Origin: Lutimonas halocynthiae
Lineage (GTDB): Bacteria; Bacteroidota; Bacteroidia; Flavobacteriales; Flavobacteriaceae
Direction: 5' to 3'
Assembly: GCF_030409835.1 (NCBI RefSeq)
Contig: NZ_JAUFQO010000002.1
Coordinates: 186,001-250,000 of the forward strand
DNA length: 64,000 nucleotides
The position numbers were made by a program, and so were the translations under genes. Positions 28,657-37,461 of the stretch are shown in pieces (the first letter of the stretch is position 1; each line of letters starts with the position of its first letter). The notes under the pieces are model-generated. The model was not told where the DNA came from, did no database searches, and saw only the letters and a program-made list of their open reading frames with translations.

Positions 28657-29964
28657 TTATAAATTAAATAATCTTGGTAAAAACATTGATATTTCTGGTA
28701 TATAACTTATCAGCATTAATACGATTACCATGATGGCCAAAAATGGCAACAGAGGTTTGATGACCTGCGTTACTGAAACTTTAGCAACGCCACTTCCTAC
28801 AAAGAGCAAGGTTCCTACCGGTGGGGTACAAATTCCAATACAAAGATTGAGTACGATAATGATTCCAAAGTGCACCGGATCCATACCTAGTGTTGTCACC
28901 ACAGGTAAAAAAATCGGTGTAAAGATTAATACAGCCGGCGTCATATCCATAAAAGTTCCAACAATGAGTAAAATAATATTAATGGCTAAAAAGATGGCAA
29001 ACTTATTATTGAGCTGCTCCAGTAAAAATGTGCTGATCATTTCTGGAATTCCTTCAAAAGAAAACAACCATGACATGGCCATAGACGTACATATTAAGAA
29101 CATCACTACGGCGGTTGTTTTGGCGCTTGATAACAAGACTTCAGGAAAGTCTTTGGTTTTCATGTCGCCATAGATCAAGGATAATACAGCTGAATATAAA
29201 ACGGCAATTACGGAGGCTTCTGTAGCAGTAAAAATTCCTGCAACGATACCGCCAACCACAATGACCAGTAATAATAAACTAAAAAATGCCTTTCGAAAAT
29301 AAGTCCATATTTCAAAGAAAGTGGCCCTTCTTCCTTTGGCATAACCCCTGCTAATGGCAATAAAAGCGATATAGCCCATGATGGCAAGCCCTAATAAGAT
29401 TCCCGGTAGATAACCAGCAATAAATAGCGCTGCTACAGACGCAGTTCCACCACTAGCCAAAGCATATATGATGAGAATATTGCTCGGTGGAATCAACAAG
29501 CCTGTTGTAGAGGAGGTGATGTTTACAGAGGCGCTGAAAGTTCGCGGGTATCCTTCTTCTTCCATACGGTCAGTCATAATAGATCCAATGGCAGAAGCGG
29601 CTGCCAGGGCAGAGCCTGAAATAGCACCAAAAAGCATGGATGCCAGCACGTTGACATAGGCCAATCCACCAGGAAGGCTGGCTACCAGAGATTTGGCAAA
29701 ATTTATTAATCGATTGGCAATGCCTCCTCGTTTCATGATCTCACCTGCCAGAATAAAGAATGGAATGGCCAGTAAAGCGAAACTATCTATTCCAGTTGTC
29801 ATGCGCTGGGCAATAGTAGTTAAACCAGGCATTTTATCAATATTCAGCAATAAACTTAAGGTAGTGGCAATTCCGATACTGTAAGCAACCGGTACTTTTA
29901 GTAATAAAAGCGTAAAGAAACTCACAAACAAAACGATGATACTTAAGACTTCTATACTCATCAT
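28657..29964 (-). CDS. dctM: TRAP transporter large permease
   Basis: A 435-residue inner-membrane subunit of a tripartite ATP-independent transporter; it drives uptake with a sodium gradient. Twelve or more helices are visible. Family features are KVPVAYSIGIATTLSLL, SFALLAIPFFILAGEIMKRGGIANRLINFA (about residues 63-93), GAISGSALAAASAIGSIM and the C-terminal NLCIGICTPPVGTLLFVGSGVAKV. It overlaps the small permease gene by four bases, with two ATG codons in a row at its start. The operon context points to a hexuronate as substrate. Confidence 0.93.
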   Translation of the reverse strand: MMSIEVLSIIVLFVSFFTLLLLKVPVAYSIGIATTLSLLLNIDKMPGLTTIAQRMTTGIDSFALLAIPFFILAGEIMKRGGIANRLINFAKSLVASLPGGLAYVNVLASMLFGAISGSALAAASAIGSIMTDRMEEEGYPRTFSASVNITSSTTGLLIPPSNILIIYALASGGTASVAALFIAGYLPGILLGLAIMGYIAFIAISRGYAKGRRATFFEIWTYFRKAFFSLLLLVIVVGGIVAGIFTATEASVIAVLYSAVLSLIYGDMKTKDFPEVLLSSAKTTAVVMFLICTSMAMSWLFSFEGIPEMISTFLLEQLNNKFAIFLAINIILLIVGTFMDMTPAVLIFTPIFLPVVTTLGMDPVHFGIIIVLNLCIGICTPPVGTLLFVGSGVAKVSVTQVIKPLLPFLAIMVIVLMLISYIPEISMFLPRLFNL

Positions 29965-30455
29965 ACATTATAGATTTTACTTGAGTATATACTTGAAATA
30001 TGGTAGATCGAATAGCACATGATGAGCAAACCGCTAAAAGGCATTATGGCGTACACATAGCCTAGTGGTATTCGGAGCGTTCCTGATAATTGTTCTAAAT
30101 GCAAGGTGGTATAGACCAGATTAAAGCCACCAATTACCATCACAAACAGCGCAAAAAGAAAAATAAGCACTTCAATTAATATCGATGCTTTTCTTTTATT
30201 GGGTTCAGAGAATTTTTGATATAAAAAATCCATTGAAAGGTGTTCCCTTTTCCCGTTTAAGTAAGCGGCACCTAAAATGGTTAGCCAAATCAATGAAAAC
30301 CTTGCGAATTCTTCTGTCCATGAAAATGAGCCACCCAATATATATCGTGAGAAGACTTGAAACAGCACATCCAAAACTAAAAGAGCAAATATTGATATCA
30401 ATAAGAACTCAAGAAATCGATTTACTTTATTAAAAATAAGCTCAGAGGTTTTCAT
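29961..30455 (-). CDS. dctQ: TRAP transporter small permease
   Basis: A 164-residue four-helix inner-membrane subunit. The DctQ signature is seen in FQVFSRYILGGSFSWTEEFARFSLIWLTILGAAYLNGKREHLSMDFL (about residues 30-77). It pairs with DctM, whose gene overlaps its end by four bases, and with the binding protein encoded 2 bp upstream. Function and substrate follow those of the complete transporter. Confidence 0.92.
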   Translation of the reverse strand: MKTSELIFNKVNRFLEFLLISIFALLVLDVLFQVFSRYILGGSFSWTEEFARFSLIWLTILGAAYLNGKREHLSMDFLYQKFSEPNKRKASILIEVLIFLFALFVMVIGGFNLVYTTLHLEQLSGTLRIPLGYVYAIMPFSGLLIMCYSIYHISSIYSSKIYNV

Positions 30456-30457
30456 GA

Positions 30458-31432
30458 TTATTGATTTTTAATTTGATTCACAATGGGAGCCATTTCTGGA
30501 TATTTTATGACAAAATCTTGTACTACAGATTTTGATTTTTCACTAAATAAAGCTTTATCCGGAATAATGATTTCTACGCCTGCTTCTTTTGCAATTCTCA
30601 TCGATTCATCTACTGACTCATTCCAAAATTTCTTTTGGGCCTGAGCAGAAGCGTCTGCCGCATCCTGCACCCATATTTTTTCTTCCTCAGATAATTTATC
30701 CCAATATTTGGTTCCGATTAAAAGAACATCCGGCACAAAGGAATGCTGATCTAAAGTATAGTATTTACTTATTTCATAATGATTGGACGACACAAAAGAT
30801 GGCGGGTTATTTTCTGCACCGTCTACAACACCTTGTTGCATTGCAGTATACAATTCACTATAAGATAGAGGCGTTGCTGAACCGCCCATAGAATTTACCA
30901 TATTAATAGCCATTTGGTTATTCATCACCCTGATTTTAAGCCCTTTCAGATCATCAGGTGTTCTAATAGCTTTTTCACTGGTATAAAAACTTCTGCTGCC
31001 TGCATCGTAATAACAAAGTCCACGCAACCAGAATTTACTTCCTTTCTCCAGGATGGATTTACCAATTGCTCCTTCTAAAACATCGAAAAGATGCTGCTTT
31101 TCTCTAAACAAATACGGAATCCCTAAAATGTTATATTCGGGTACAAAATTCGATAGGGTTGCAGCACTTACCTTCGTTGCGGCCACACTCCCGATTTGCA
31201 ATAATTCCAAAACCTCTCTCTCCGAACCCAATTGTCCGTCAGGAAAAATTTTAACTTTTAAAGCGCCCTTTGAATTATTTTCCAAAGCCTTTTGGAATTC
31301 TAATATTCCTAAATGAACAGGATGGGTTTGGGGTAAATTATGTGCCAAATTCAACACTTTGGTACTTGACTCCTTTTTACAGGATGCCAAGGCAAAAATC
31401 AAGCAGAATATGGTAATTAAATTATACTTCAT
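30458..31432 (-). CDS. dctP: TRAP transporter substrate-binding protein
   Basis: A 324-residue binding protein with a lipoprotein signal (IFCLIFALASCKKES), so it is tethered in the periplasm. Typical DctP features: NLPQTHPVHLGILEFQKAL, VKIFPDGQLGSEREVLELLQIGSV (about residues 60-83), LKGLKIRVMNNQMAINMVNSMGGSATPLSYSELYTAMQQGVVDGAENNPPSF (about 163-215; the Arg in KIRVM contacts the substrate carboxylate). It overlaps the uronate isomerase gene by four bases, which strongly suggests a uronate ligand such as glucuronate or galacturonate. Confidence 0.93.
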   Translation of the reverse strand: MKYNLITIFCLIFALASCKKESSTKVLNLAHNLPQTHPVHLGILEFQKALENNSKGALKVKIFPDGQLGSEREVLELLQIGSVAATKVSAATLSNFVPEYNILGIPYLFREKQHLFDVLEGAIGKSILEKGSKFWLRGLCYYDAGSRSFYTSEKAIRTPDDLKGLKIRVMNNQMAINMVNSMGGSATPLSYSELYTAMQQGVVDGAENNPPSFVSSNHYEISKYYTLDQHSFVPDVLLIGTKYWDKLSEEEKIWVQDAADASAQAQKKFWNESVDESMRIAKEAGVEIIIPDKALFSEKSKSVVQDFVIKYPEMAPIVNQIKNQ

Positions 31433-32844
31433 GTCTGTTTAAAATCAAAATACGCCAGCGCATTATTGTAACATATATCCTGGATCATTTTTCCGATAAA
31501 AGGAATATCATTTGGGACCAGCCCACTATTTATATCTTCAGCCATCATATTGCATAAGATTCTTCTAAAATACTCATGTCTGGGAAAGGACAAAAAGCTG
31601 CGGCTATCTGTTAACATGCCAACAAACCTGCTTAACAAGCCTACATTTGATAGGGTCTCCAGTTGTTTTTCCATGCCGTCTTTTTGGTCTAAAAACCACC
31701 AGGCAGAGCCCCATTGCATTTTCCCGGGTATGCCACCTTCGCTATAATTTCCCATCATCGTTGCAAAAACTTCATTCTGAGATGGATTCAAATTATAGGT
31801 AATGGTTTTACTAAGACATTCTTCAGCATCAAGTCTGTCAAAGAATTTTGACATCGCTGCTCCATGACCAAAATCTCCAATTGAATCACAACCAGAATCT
31901 GCTCCAATTTGCTTGAGCAAACGGCTATTATTGTTTCTTAAGGCTCCTAAATGAAATTGCTGTACCCAACCTTTAGCGTGATACATTTTACATAAATTAT
32001 ATAAAATGCATGAAGCGTATAAACTCGCTTCTTCTGTTGTGATATTCTCACCGCCTAGACGTCTTTTTAAAACGATATCGGCTTCTTCTAAGGTGAAATC
32101 ATCCGCATAAATACGCTCCAGGCCATAATCTGATAGGCGACACCCATTGTTGTCAAAGTAATCAACCCTGCTTTGAATAGCATTTAATAAATCATCTATG
32201 TTTTCAATGGAAGATCCAACACAAGTCTCCATTTTTTTTAAGTAATTCAAGAAAGTATCACTTTCAACTGAAATCAAAGCGTCTGGTCTAAAAGTAGGGT
32301 ATAACTTCGTGAAAATGTTTTGTTTTGCTATTTGTTGATGGTATTCAAGATTATCTATCGGATCATCTGTAGTACAAACCACCTCAACGTTCATGTCTTT
32401 TAAAAGATCAGCAGGCGTTTTTGTAGCCAAAACTTGATTCGCTTTTTTATAAACTTCTTCTGAGGTTGACGATTGAAGAATGGTGTCGATATCAAAATAC
32501 CTTTTTAACTCTAATTGCGTCCAATGAAACAAGGGGTTTCTTAAAGTATACGGAACGGTCTCCGCCCACTTGTCAAATTTTTCTTTTTTTGTTGCCTTTC
32601 CGGTAATGAATTGTTCATCAATACCATTGGCTCTCATGCCGCGCCATTTGTAATGATCTCCACTTAACCAGGCGTCTGTAATATTACCAATGGCTTTGTT
32701 TTCTGCTATCTGCTTTGCCGATAAATGGTTGTGATAGTCAATGATAGGCATGTCTTTTGCATACTGGTGATACAAAGTTTCCGCCTCCTTTGAATAGAGT
32801 AGAAAATTATCGGTAATGAATGTATTTGAATTTATCTGGCTCAT
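31429..32844 (-). CDS. uxaC: Uronate isomerase
   Basis: A 471-residue amidohydrolase-fold enzyme isomerising D-glucuronate to D-fructuronate (and D-galacturonate to D-tagaturonate) in the cytoplasm. Visible family features: MPIIDYHNHLSAKQIAENKAIGNITDAWLSGDHYKWRGMRANG near the N-terminus (metal ligands in DYHNHL), TDDPIDNLEYH (about residue 165), WVQQFHLGALRNNN (about 295) and the C-terminal MLTDSRSFLSFPRHEYFRRILC. It shares one base with the mannonate dehydratase stop/start, so the catabolic genes are tightly coupled. Confidence 0.95.
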   Translation of the reverse strand: MSQINSNTFITDNFLLYSKEAETLYHQYAKDMPIIDYHNHLSAKQIAENKAIGNITDAWLSGDHYKWRGMRANGIDEQFITGKATKKEKFDKWAETVPYTLRNPLFHWTQLELKRYFDIDTILQSSTSEEVYKKANQVLATKTPADLLKDMNVEVVCTTDDPIDNLEYHQQIAKQNIFTKLYPTFRPDALISVESDTFLNYLKKMETCVGSSIENIDDLLNAIQSRVDYFDNNGCRLSDYGLERIYADDFTLEEADIVLKRRLGGENITTEEASLYASCILYNLCKMYHAKGWVQQFHLGALRNNNSRLLKQIGADSGCDSIGDFGHGAAMSKFFDRLDAEECLSKTITYNLNPSQNEVFATMMGNYSEGGIPGKMQWGSAWWFLDQKDGMEKQLETLSNVGLLSRFVGMLTDSRSFLSFPRHEYFRRILCNMMAEDINSGLVPNDIPFIGKMIQDICYNNALAYFDFKQT

Positions 32845-34034
32845 TATTTTAAACTTCTGGCGATTCCGAATTCCAATCCTCTTAATTCTGCTAAACCCCT
32901 GAGTCTTCCAATTCCTGAATAGCCGGGGTTGGTTTTTTTATGCAGGTCATCTAACATTTGATGCCCGTGATCAGGTCTCATCGGCATTCTCAGGTCTGTT
33001 CTTCCTGAAGCTAGTCGTTTTCTTTGTTCTATGATCAAGGCTTTCATCACGCCAAACATATCGACGTTACCTTCTAAATGATTTGCCTCATAAAAGTTGC
33101 CGAAATCATCCCTTTGGGTACTTCTCAAATGGATAAAATGAATTCTATGTCCTAATCGTTCAACCATGCCAGGCAAGTCATTATCAGCTCTGACTCCAAA
33201 TGAGCCTGTACAGAATGTCAAGCCATTATTAGGGCTGTCAACGGCTTTGTATAATTCTTCAATGTCTTTTTCAGTGCTCACTACTCTCGGTAGCCCTAAG
33301 ATAGGGAATGGTGGATCGTCAGGATGGATACACATTAAAACACCTGCTTTCTCAGCAACTGGAATAATTTGTTCTAAAAAATAGAATAGGTGTTCCTTTA
33401 ATTCTTTTGTACCGATAGCATTGTAGGTTGCTAGAATGGTATTGAATTCTTCAAGTGTATAACCTTCTTCTGCCCCAGGTAGTCCGGCAATGATATTTTT
33501 GATCAACAATTTCTTGTCGTCTTCGCTCATGGCTTTGTGCATTGTTGTAGCGCTCTCAATTTGCTGCTTCGTATAGCTTTCAGCAGCGCCTGGTCTTTGC
33601 AATAGAAAGACTTCAAATACCGTGAATGCTGTCGCATCAAAACGCAAGGCTCTGGAGCCATCTGCTACCTCATAATTCAAACTTGTACGGGTCCAGTCTA
33701 GCACGGGCATAAAATTATAACAGATCGTGTCAATCCCGCAATGGCCTAAATTCGAAATAGTTTGTTTGTAATGATTGATATAGCTGTTGAAATCACCAGC
33801 TTGTGTTTTGATATCCTCATGAATAGGAACGCTTTCAACCACTGACCATGTCAGGCCTGCGTTTTCAATCGTTTCTTTGCGCTTTTTTATTTCTTCGACA
33901 GGCCAAACTTCACCATTAGGAATGTGATGCAAGGCAGAAACGATTCCGGTTGCACCGGCTTGTTTGATATCTGAAAGAGAAACGGGGTCATTCGGACCAT
34001 ACCATCTCCATGTATTTTCTAGACTGATACTCAT
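32844..34034 (-). CDS. uxuA: Mannonate dehydratase
   Basis: A 396-residue TIM-barrel enzyme that dehydrates D-mannonate to 2-keto-3-deoxygluconate. Diagnostic segments: [44 protein letters not shown] at the N-terminus, [18 protein letters not shown] (about residue 118), [21 protein letters not shown] (about 228) and the C-terminal [14 protein letters not shown] with metal-binding aspartate/histidine. It acts after the SDR reductase encoded just upstream. KDG kinase and aldolase genes are not in the window. Confidence 0.95.
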   Translation of the reverse strand: MSISLENTWRWYGPNDPVSLSDIKQAGATGIVSALHHIPNGEVWPVEEIKKRKETIENAGLTWSVVESVPIHEDIKTQAGDFNSYINHYKQTISNLGHCGIDTICYNFMPVLDWTRTSLNYEVADGSRALRFDATAFTVFEVFLLQRPGAAESYTKQQIESATTMHKAMSEDDKKLLIKNIIAGLPGAEEGYTLEEFNTILATYNAIGTKELKEHLFYFLEQIIPVAEKAGVLMCIHPDDPPFPILGLPRVVSTEKDIEELYKAVDSPNNGLTFCTGSFGVRADNDLPGMVERLGHRIHFIHLRSTQRDDFGNFYEANHLEGNVDMFGVMKALIIEQRKRLASGRTDLRMPMRPDHGHQMLDDLHKKTNPGYSGIGRLRGLAELRGLEFGIARSLK

Positions 34035-34049
34035 GCTATTCTGTTTATT

Positions 34050-34877
34050 TTATACGCCACTAAATGCACTAAATCCACCATCAATTGGGATGACAACCCC
34101 TGTTACAAATGAAGCACCTTCGCCACATAACCATAAAGTTGTACCAATTAAATCTTCGGGCTCACCGAATTTACCCATAGGTGTTTGTTCAATGATTGTA
34201 TTACCTCGTGGCGTTAATTTACCATCTTCAGTAGTTAAAAGCGTTCTGTTTTGGTCGGTTAAAAAGAAACCTGGGGCTAAAGCATTTACACGAATTCCTA
34301 CTTTTGAAAAATGCACGGCCAACCATTGTGTAAAATTCGAAACCGCAGCTTTCGCACCGCTGTAAGCCGGTATTTTAGTCAAAGGTGTAAAAGCATTCAT
34401 TGACGAAATGTTTAGAATACTACAGCCTTCTTTACCAACCATATCTTTGGCAAAAACCTGTGTGGGAAGCAAGGTGCCAATAAAGTTCAGGTCAAATACA
34501 AATTTGATTCCACCCGGGTCAAGGTCGAAAAAGGTTTTAAAGCCTTCTTCGGTATTTAAGAGATCCTCTTCTTGTAAATGAGGGTTTGATGTAGTCCCTA
34601 AAGGATGATTGCCGCCTGCGCCATTGATTAATATATCGCAAGAACCTAAGCGTTCATTCACTTCTTTCTTGGCCTGGATTAAAGAATCCTTTTCCAAGAC
34701 ATTGGCAGCAACAGCGATAGCCGTGCCACCACTAGCATTAATTTCTGACGCAACCTTATTTGCAGCCTCAATTCTTAAATCAAAAATGGCAATTTTATGG
34801 CCTTCCGCTGCAAGAGCTTTTGCCAAGGTGCTGCACAAGACACCGCCGGCACCTGTTAAAACGATTACTTTGCTCAT
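34050..34877 (-). CDS. D-mannonate oxidoreductase (fructuronate reductase), SDR type
   Basis: A 275-residue short-chain dehydrogenase with the role of UxuB but a different fold: it reduces fructuronate to mannonate. The cofactor motif is TGAGGVLCSTLAKAL (residues about 8-22), NGAGG lies near 90, and the catalytic serine and YxxxK are in NISSMNAFTPLTKIPAYSGAKAAV (about 150-172). The insert LLNTEEGFKTFFDLDPGGIKFVFDLNF is typical of the mannonate-linked group. ATG at 34877 is chosen; a TTG five codons earlier is weaker. It is the first gene of the operon, about 90 bases after the promoter. Confidence 0.88.
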   Translation of the reverse strand: MSKVIVLTGAGGVLCSTLAKALAAEGHKIAIFDLRIEAANKVASEINASGGTAIAVAANVLEKDSLIQAKKEVNERLGSCDILINGAGGNHPLGTTSNPHLQEEDLLNTEEGFKTFFDLDPGGIKFVFDLNFIGTLLPTQVFAKDMVGKEGCSILNISSMNAFTPLTKIPAYSGAKAAVSNFTQWLAVHFSKVGIRVNALAPGFFLTDQNRTLLTTEDGKLTPRGNTIIEQTPMGKFGEPEDLIGTTLWLCGEGASFVTGVVIPIDGGFSAFSGV

Positions 34878-34965
34878 AGTTTTATTATTCAAGGTGTTCC
34901 ATATTTTTTATTTGATTTTCCTGCTCGTACAAGTAAAAATAATGCAATAAAAAACAGGTATAATC

Positions 34966-34973
34966 CAAATGTA
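34966..34973 (-). promoter_or_regulatory. -7 promoter box TACATTTG of the uronate operon
   Basis: A full match to TAnnTTTG on the - strand, about 90 bases before the first operon gene. The operator-like dyad lies nine bases upstream, between the -7 and -33 positions, where a bound repressor would block transcription. Confidence 0.65.
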
Positions 34974-34981
34974 GTAAAATA

Positions 34982-34999
34982 TTCGTGTACGCACACGAA
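34982..34999. promoter_or_regulatory. LacI-family operator candidate
   Basis: The 18-bp dyad TTCGTGTAC|GCACACGAA has eight of nine matching pairs and a central CG, the usual form of LacI/PurR-family operators. It lies in the divergent region between the uronate operon and the LacI-type regulator gene, next to the -7 box. No second copy was noticed in the window. Confidence 0.7.
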
Positions 35000-35110
35000 A
35001 AATTAAATATTTTCCATAAATTGCTTGCTTAAAATGTTACTTTTTAAGAATCAGTTCTTGTTTACTTACATTTTGAGAATAAATAAAAGCACAAATAAGT
35101 CTAAGGATAT

Positions 35111-36187
35111 ATGATCACTATCAAAAGTATTGCTAAGGAGGCTAATGTTTCAGAAGGAACGGTGGATAGGGTGCTTCATGATAGGGGAGGTGTTTCTAAA
35201 AAGACTGAGGAGCGCGTCAAGAAGATTCTTAAAAAGCATAACTTTAAAGTAAACCCCGTTGCAAGAGCCCTTGCAATGAAGAATAAATTCAATCTTTTAA
35301 CCTTGATGCCTAATTATGATAGGGATAATTTATTCTGGAAATCTCCTTATTTAGGAATTTTGGAAGCCAGCGCTGAGGTTAAAAATTACGGCGTAACGGT
35401 CATTAATTATTTTTTCGATCAGTTTGATTCTGATTCATATCTAAATCAATTTGAAGCCTTAATGGATGCGAAGCCATCGGCCGTTGTGATTGTTCCCACT
35501 TTTGCTAAAGAAACGAAGCAGATTGTTGACCGATTGGAAAAACTGGAAATTCCATATCTGTTTTTTAATATTGATTTGGAAGGCTTTGATAATATTTCAT
35601 TTATTGGCCAGGATTCTTATATGGGTGGTTATGTGGCAGGAAAGTTAATGCATCTGAGTTTAGGCGATCAGACTTCTTCTCTAATTGTCCAATCAAGGCT
35701 AAACGTGAATAATTACTATGCGATATCAAAAAGAATCGAAGGGTTTAATGACTATTTTAAAAAGAACAAGATTAAAAATGAGTGCATGACATTAAGTATT
35801 GACAACCTTAATGATGCGGCCTATACCAAAGAAAAAATTAATTCCTTTTTGGAGCAACATGATTCCATCAAAGGCATATTCGTGCCATCAAGTAGGATAT
35901 CGACAATTGTTGAAGCCATTAAAGACAGCTCTCTCAAGAAATGCCAACTTATAGGCTTTGATAATACGGAGCAAAACATCCAGTGTTTGGAAAATGACAG
36001 CGTTTCATTTTTAATTTCTCAAAAGCCGTTTGAACAAGGTTATGAATCTATTCGATTAATGACCGACTTTTTAGTGAAGCACAAAAAACCCGCTGATAAA
36101 ATATATTCACCGATCGATATTCTTACCAAAGAAAATGCCAGATATAACGAGCGAAACGAGAGAGAATTTCAGCATAATGATAATTAA
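35111..36187 (+). CDS. LacI-family transcriptional regulator of the uronate operon
   Basis: A 358-residue regulator. The N-terminal helix-turn-helix reads TIKSIAKEANVSEGTVDRVLHDRGGVSKKTEERVKKILKKHNFKVNPVARAL (residues 3-55), followed by a periplasmic-binding-protein-like effector domain (about 60-345; FNLLTLMPNYDRDNLFWKSPYLGI, then IGQDSYMGGYVAGKLM). The family often has TVSRVL in the recognition helix; here it is TVDRVL. It is divergent from the uronate operon and is inferred to repress it until a uronate or pathway intermediate binds. The effector is unknown. Confidence 0.9.
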   Translation: MITIKSIAKEANVSEGTVDRVLHDRGGVSKKTEERVKKILKKHNFKVNPVARALAMKNKFNLLTLMPNYDRDNLFWKSPYLGILEASAEVKNYGVTVINYFFDQFDSDSYLNQFEALMDAKPSAVVIVPTFAKETKQIVDRLEKLEIPYLFFNIDLEGFDNISFIGQDSYMGGYVAGKLMHLSLGDQTSSLIVQSRLNVNNYYAISKRIEGFNDYFKKNKIKNECMTLSIDNLNDAAYTKEKINSFLEQHDSIKGIFVPSSRISTIVEAIKDSSLKKCQLIGFDNTEQNIQCLENDSVSFLISQKPFEQGYESIRLMTDFLVKHKKPADKIYSPIDILTKENARYNERNEREFQHNDN

Positions 36188-36299
36188 GTCAGAAGATCAG
36201 GAAGTTATAAGGTCACTGGATTACTAAGGCATTGGATGATTAGATCATTAGATCAAAAGGCTATTATATCATGGATAAAACGGAGTGAGGGGGTAGTTT

Positions 36300-36392
36300 C
36301 CCATCACCTCACCTCCGATCACCTCACTTGCGATCACCTCGGAGGTGAACCCTTCACCTCCGAAGCCTTCGGAAGTGAACCCTTCGCGTCCG
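36300..36392. repeat. GC-rich nested hairpins between convergent genes
   Basis: Between the LacI regulator (ends 36187) and the diiron protein gene (ends 36417). The words GATCACCTC and GTGAACCCTTC recur. Three overlapping perfect inverted repeats are visible: TCACCTC-G-GAGGTGA (36334-36348), GGAGGTGAA-CCC-TTCACCTCC (36341-36361) and CCGAAG-C-CTTCGG (36360-36372). There is no T-run, so it is not a classical terminator. The open frames crossing it have low complexity and are not called. Confidence 0.75.
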
Positions 36393-36416
36393 ATAAAAAA
36401 GGACTACAAATTGTTT

Positions 36417-37148
36417 TTAATTAGGTTCACCGCCCCAAAGGTCTTTCATTACGATATTGAGGTCTCTAAGGGCCTTGCTGCAGTCTCCGTTAAAAGAAGA
36501 TCCGTGCATCGTTGCAAGCGTTTTCGGTTTAAGGTCTGCCAAGGAGTAAAGTAATTTGGGTGTTCGGGTAGTATAGGGCGCATATTCCATTAAAGGCCCC
36601 TTTTCATAATCAAGCAATGAACTTTTATGCGAACCCAAAATGTCTTTATCAGTAATGTCGTCGGCAGGTCCGTTTTGATGAAATAAATCAGAACAAAGCA
36701 AGGTTCCATTGGTTTCTTCAAACATTACCCCGGCATCCCAACCGTGAGGTAAATGCGGCGTTTTGATAAAACGATAGTTATGTTTTCCTGTATTTAAAAC
36801 AGTATTATCTGCCATTGCATGTGCCGGCCTAATTGCAAAATCTCCCATATTTACCATAGCGCCTACTTCGCTGCAAACTGCTGTAGCATTAGGCGCTACT
36901 TGCAGCCATTCATTAAGCGCTCCGCACTCATCTACTTCAAAATGACTAAATCCGATCCACATGAGTTTTGATGGAGAAATTATTTTACTAACTGCTTCGA
37001 GCAAAACTGGAAACATTTGTTTCATACCTGCATGGTATAACATTGGTTCATCATCCTTAATTAAAAAGTGATTGAATTGCAGATTAAAATCTGGAACAAA
37101 TATTGAAATTCGGTAAACATCTGGGGCAATTTCTGATACATTAACCAT
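36417..37148 (-). CDS. Stand-alone diiron metallo-beta-lactamase-fold protein (ODP type)
   Basis: A 243-residue protein matching the diiron domain of flavodiiron proteins, but with no flavodoxin domain. The ligand set appears complete: His69, Glu71 and Asp73 in FSHFEVDECG, a histidine in the TPHLPHGWD segment (His132 or His135), Asp154 in LLCSDLF and His215 in TMHGSSF. The position after Asp73, often His, is Glu. Such proteins bind oxygen or reduce O2 or NO with a separate electron donor, or act as oxygen sensors. No reductase or rubredoxin is nearby. Its upstream region is a copy of the repeat module found through the accessory region. Confidence 0.75.
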   Translation of the reverse strand: MVNVSEIAPDVYRISIFVPDFNLQFNHFLIKDDEPMLYHAGMKQMFPVLLEAVSKIISPSKLMWIGFSHFEVDECGALNEWLQVAPNATAVCSEVGAMVNMGDFAIRPAHAMADNTVLNTGKHNYRFIKTPHLPHGWDAGVMFEETNGTLLCSDLFHQNGPADDITDKDILGSHKSSLLDYEKGPLMEYAPYTTRTPKLLYSLADLKPKTLATMHGSSFNGDCSKALRDLNIVMKDLWGGEPN

Positions 37149-37250
37149 AATAGTAAGTTTTTCTTAGTGGATGAAAATTATTTCTTTTTACGGATTTCTA
37201 TTTGGAAGAGGACCATAGTTTTAGTCATTGAATACTAAATATAGTATGAA

Positions 37251-37372
37251 TACCATCATCAGAAAAATGGTATAGGACGAACAGTATTATATTATTTCCG
37301 AAAGTGCTTAAATATTTACCGAGTGGTATAAATGCAATGAGAAATAAGTGCTTATTTGTAGAGTGGGGGAGT
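37251..37372. repeat. Accessory-region repeat module, copy 1
   Basis: Starts with a 22-base TACC-N14-GGTA dyad, continues through TTTCCGAAAGTGCTTAAATA and a degenerate GAGAAATAAGTGC stretch, and ends at GAGTGGGGGAGTAAA before a terminator. The first 100 bases closely match copy 12 (49480-49590), upstream of the C39-like gene. Confidence 0.7.
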
Positions 37373-37408
37373 AAAAAACCCCTTCAAGAATGAATCTCAA
37401 AGGGGGTA
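37373..37408 (-). terminator. Terminator for the 37462-37890 lipoprotein gene
   Basis: Stem ACCCCTT/AAGGGGGT around a 15-base loop, with a T-run on the - strand side. The same loop words (CAAGAATGAATCTC) recur in the terminator at 39181-39212. Confidence 0.7.
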
Positions 37409-37461
37409 AATATGGGAAATTGTTTTATTATTTTTATGTATCAAATTCTAAATTTTCCATG

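Noticed and set aside
36236-36554. Short + strand open frames across the hairpin region
   Set aside because: Low-complexity products made by the repeated words; one runs antisense into the diiron protein gene.
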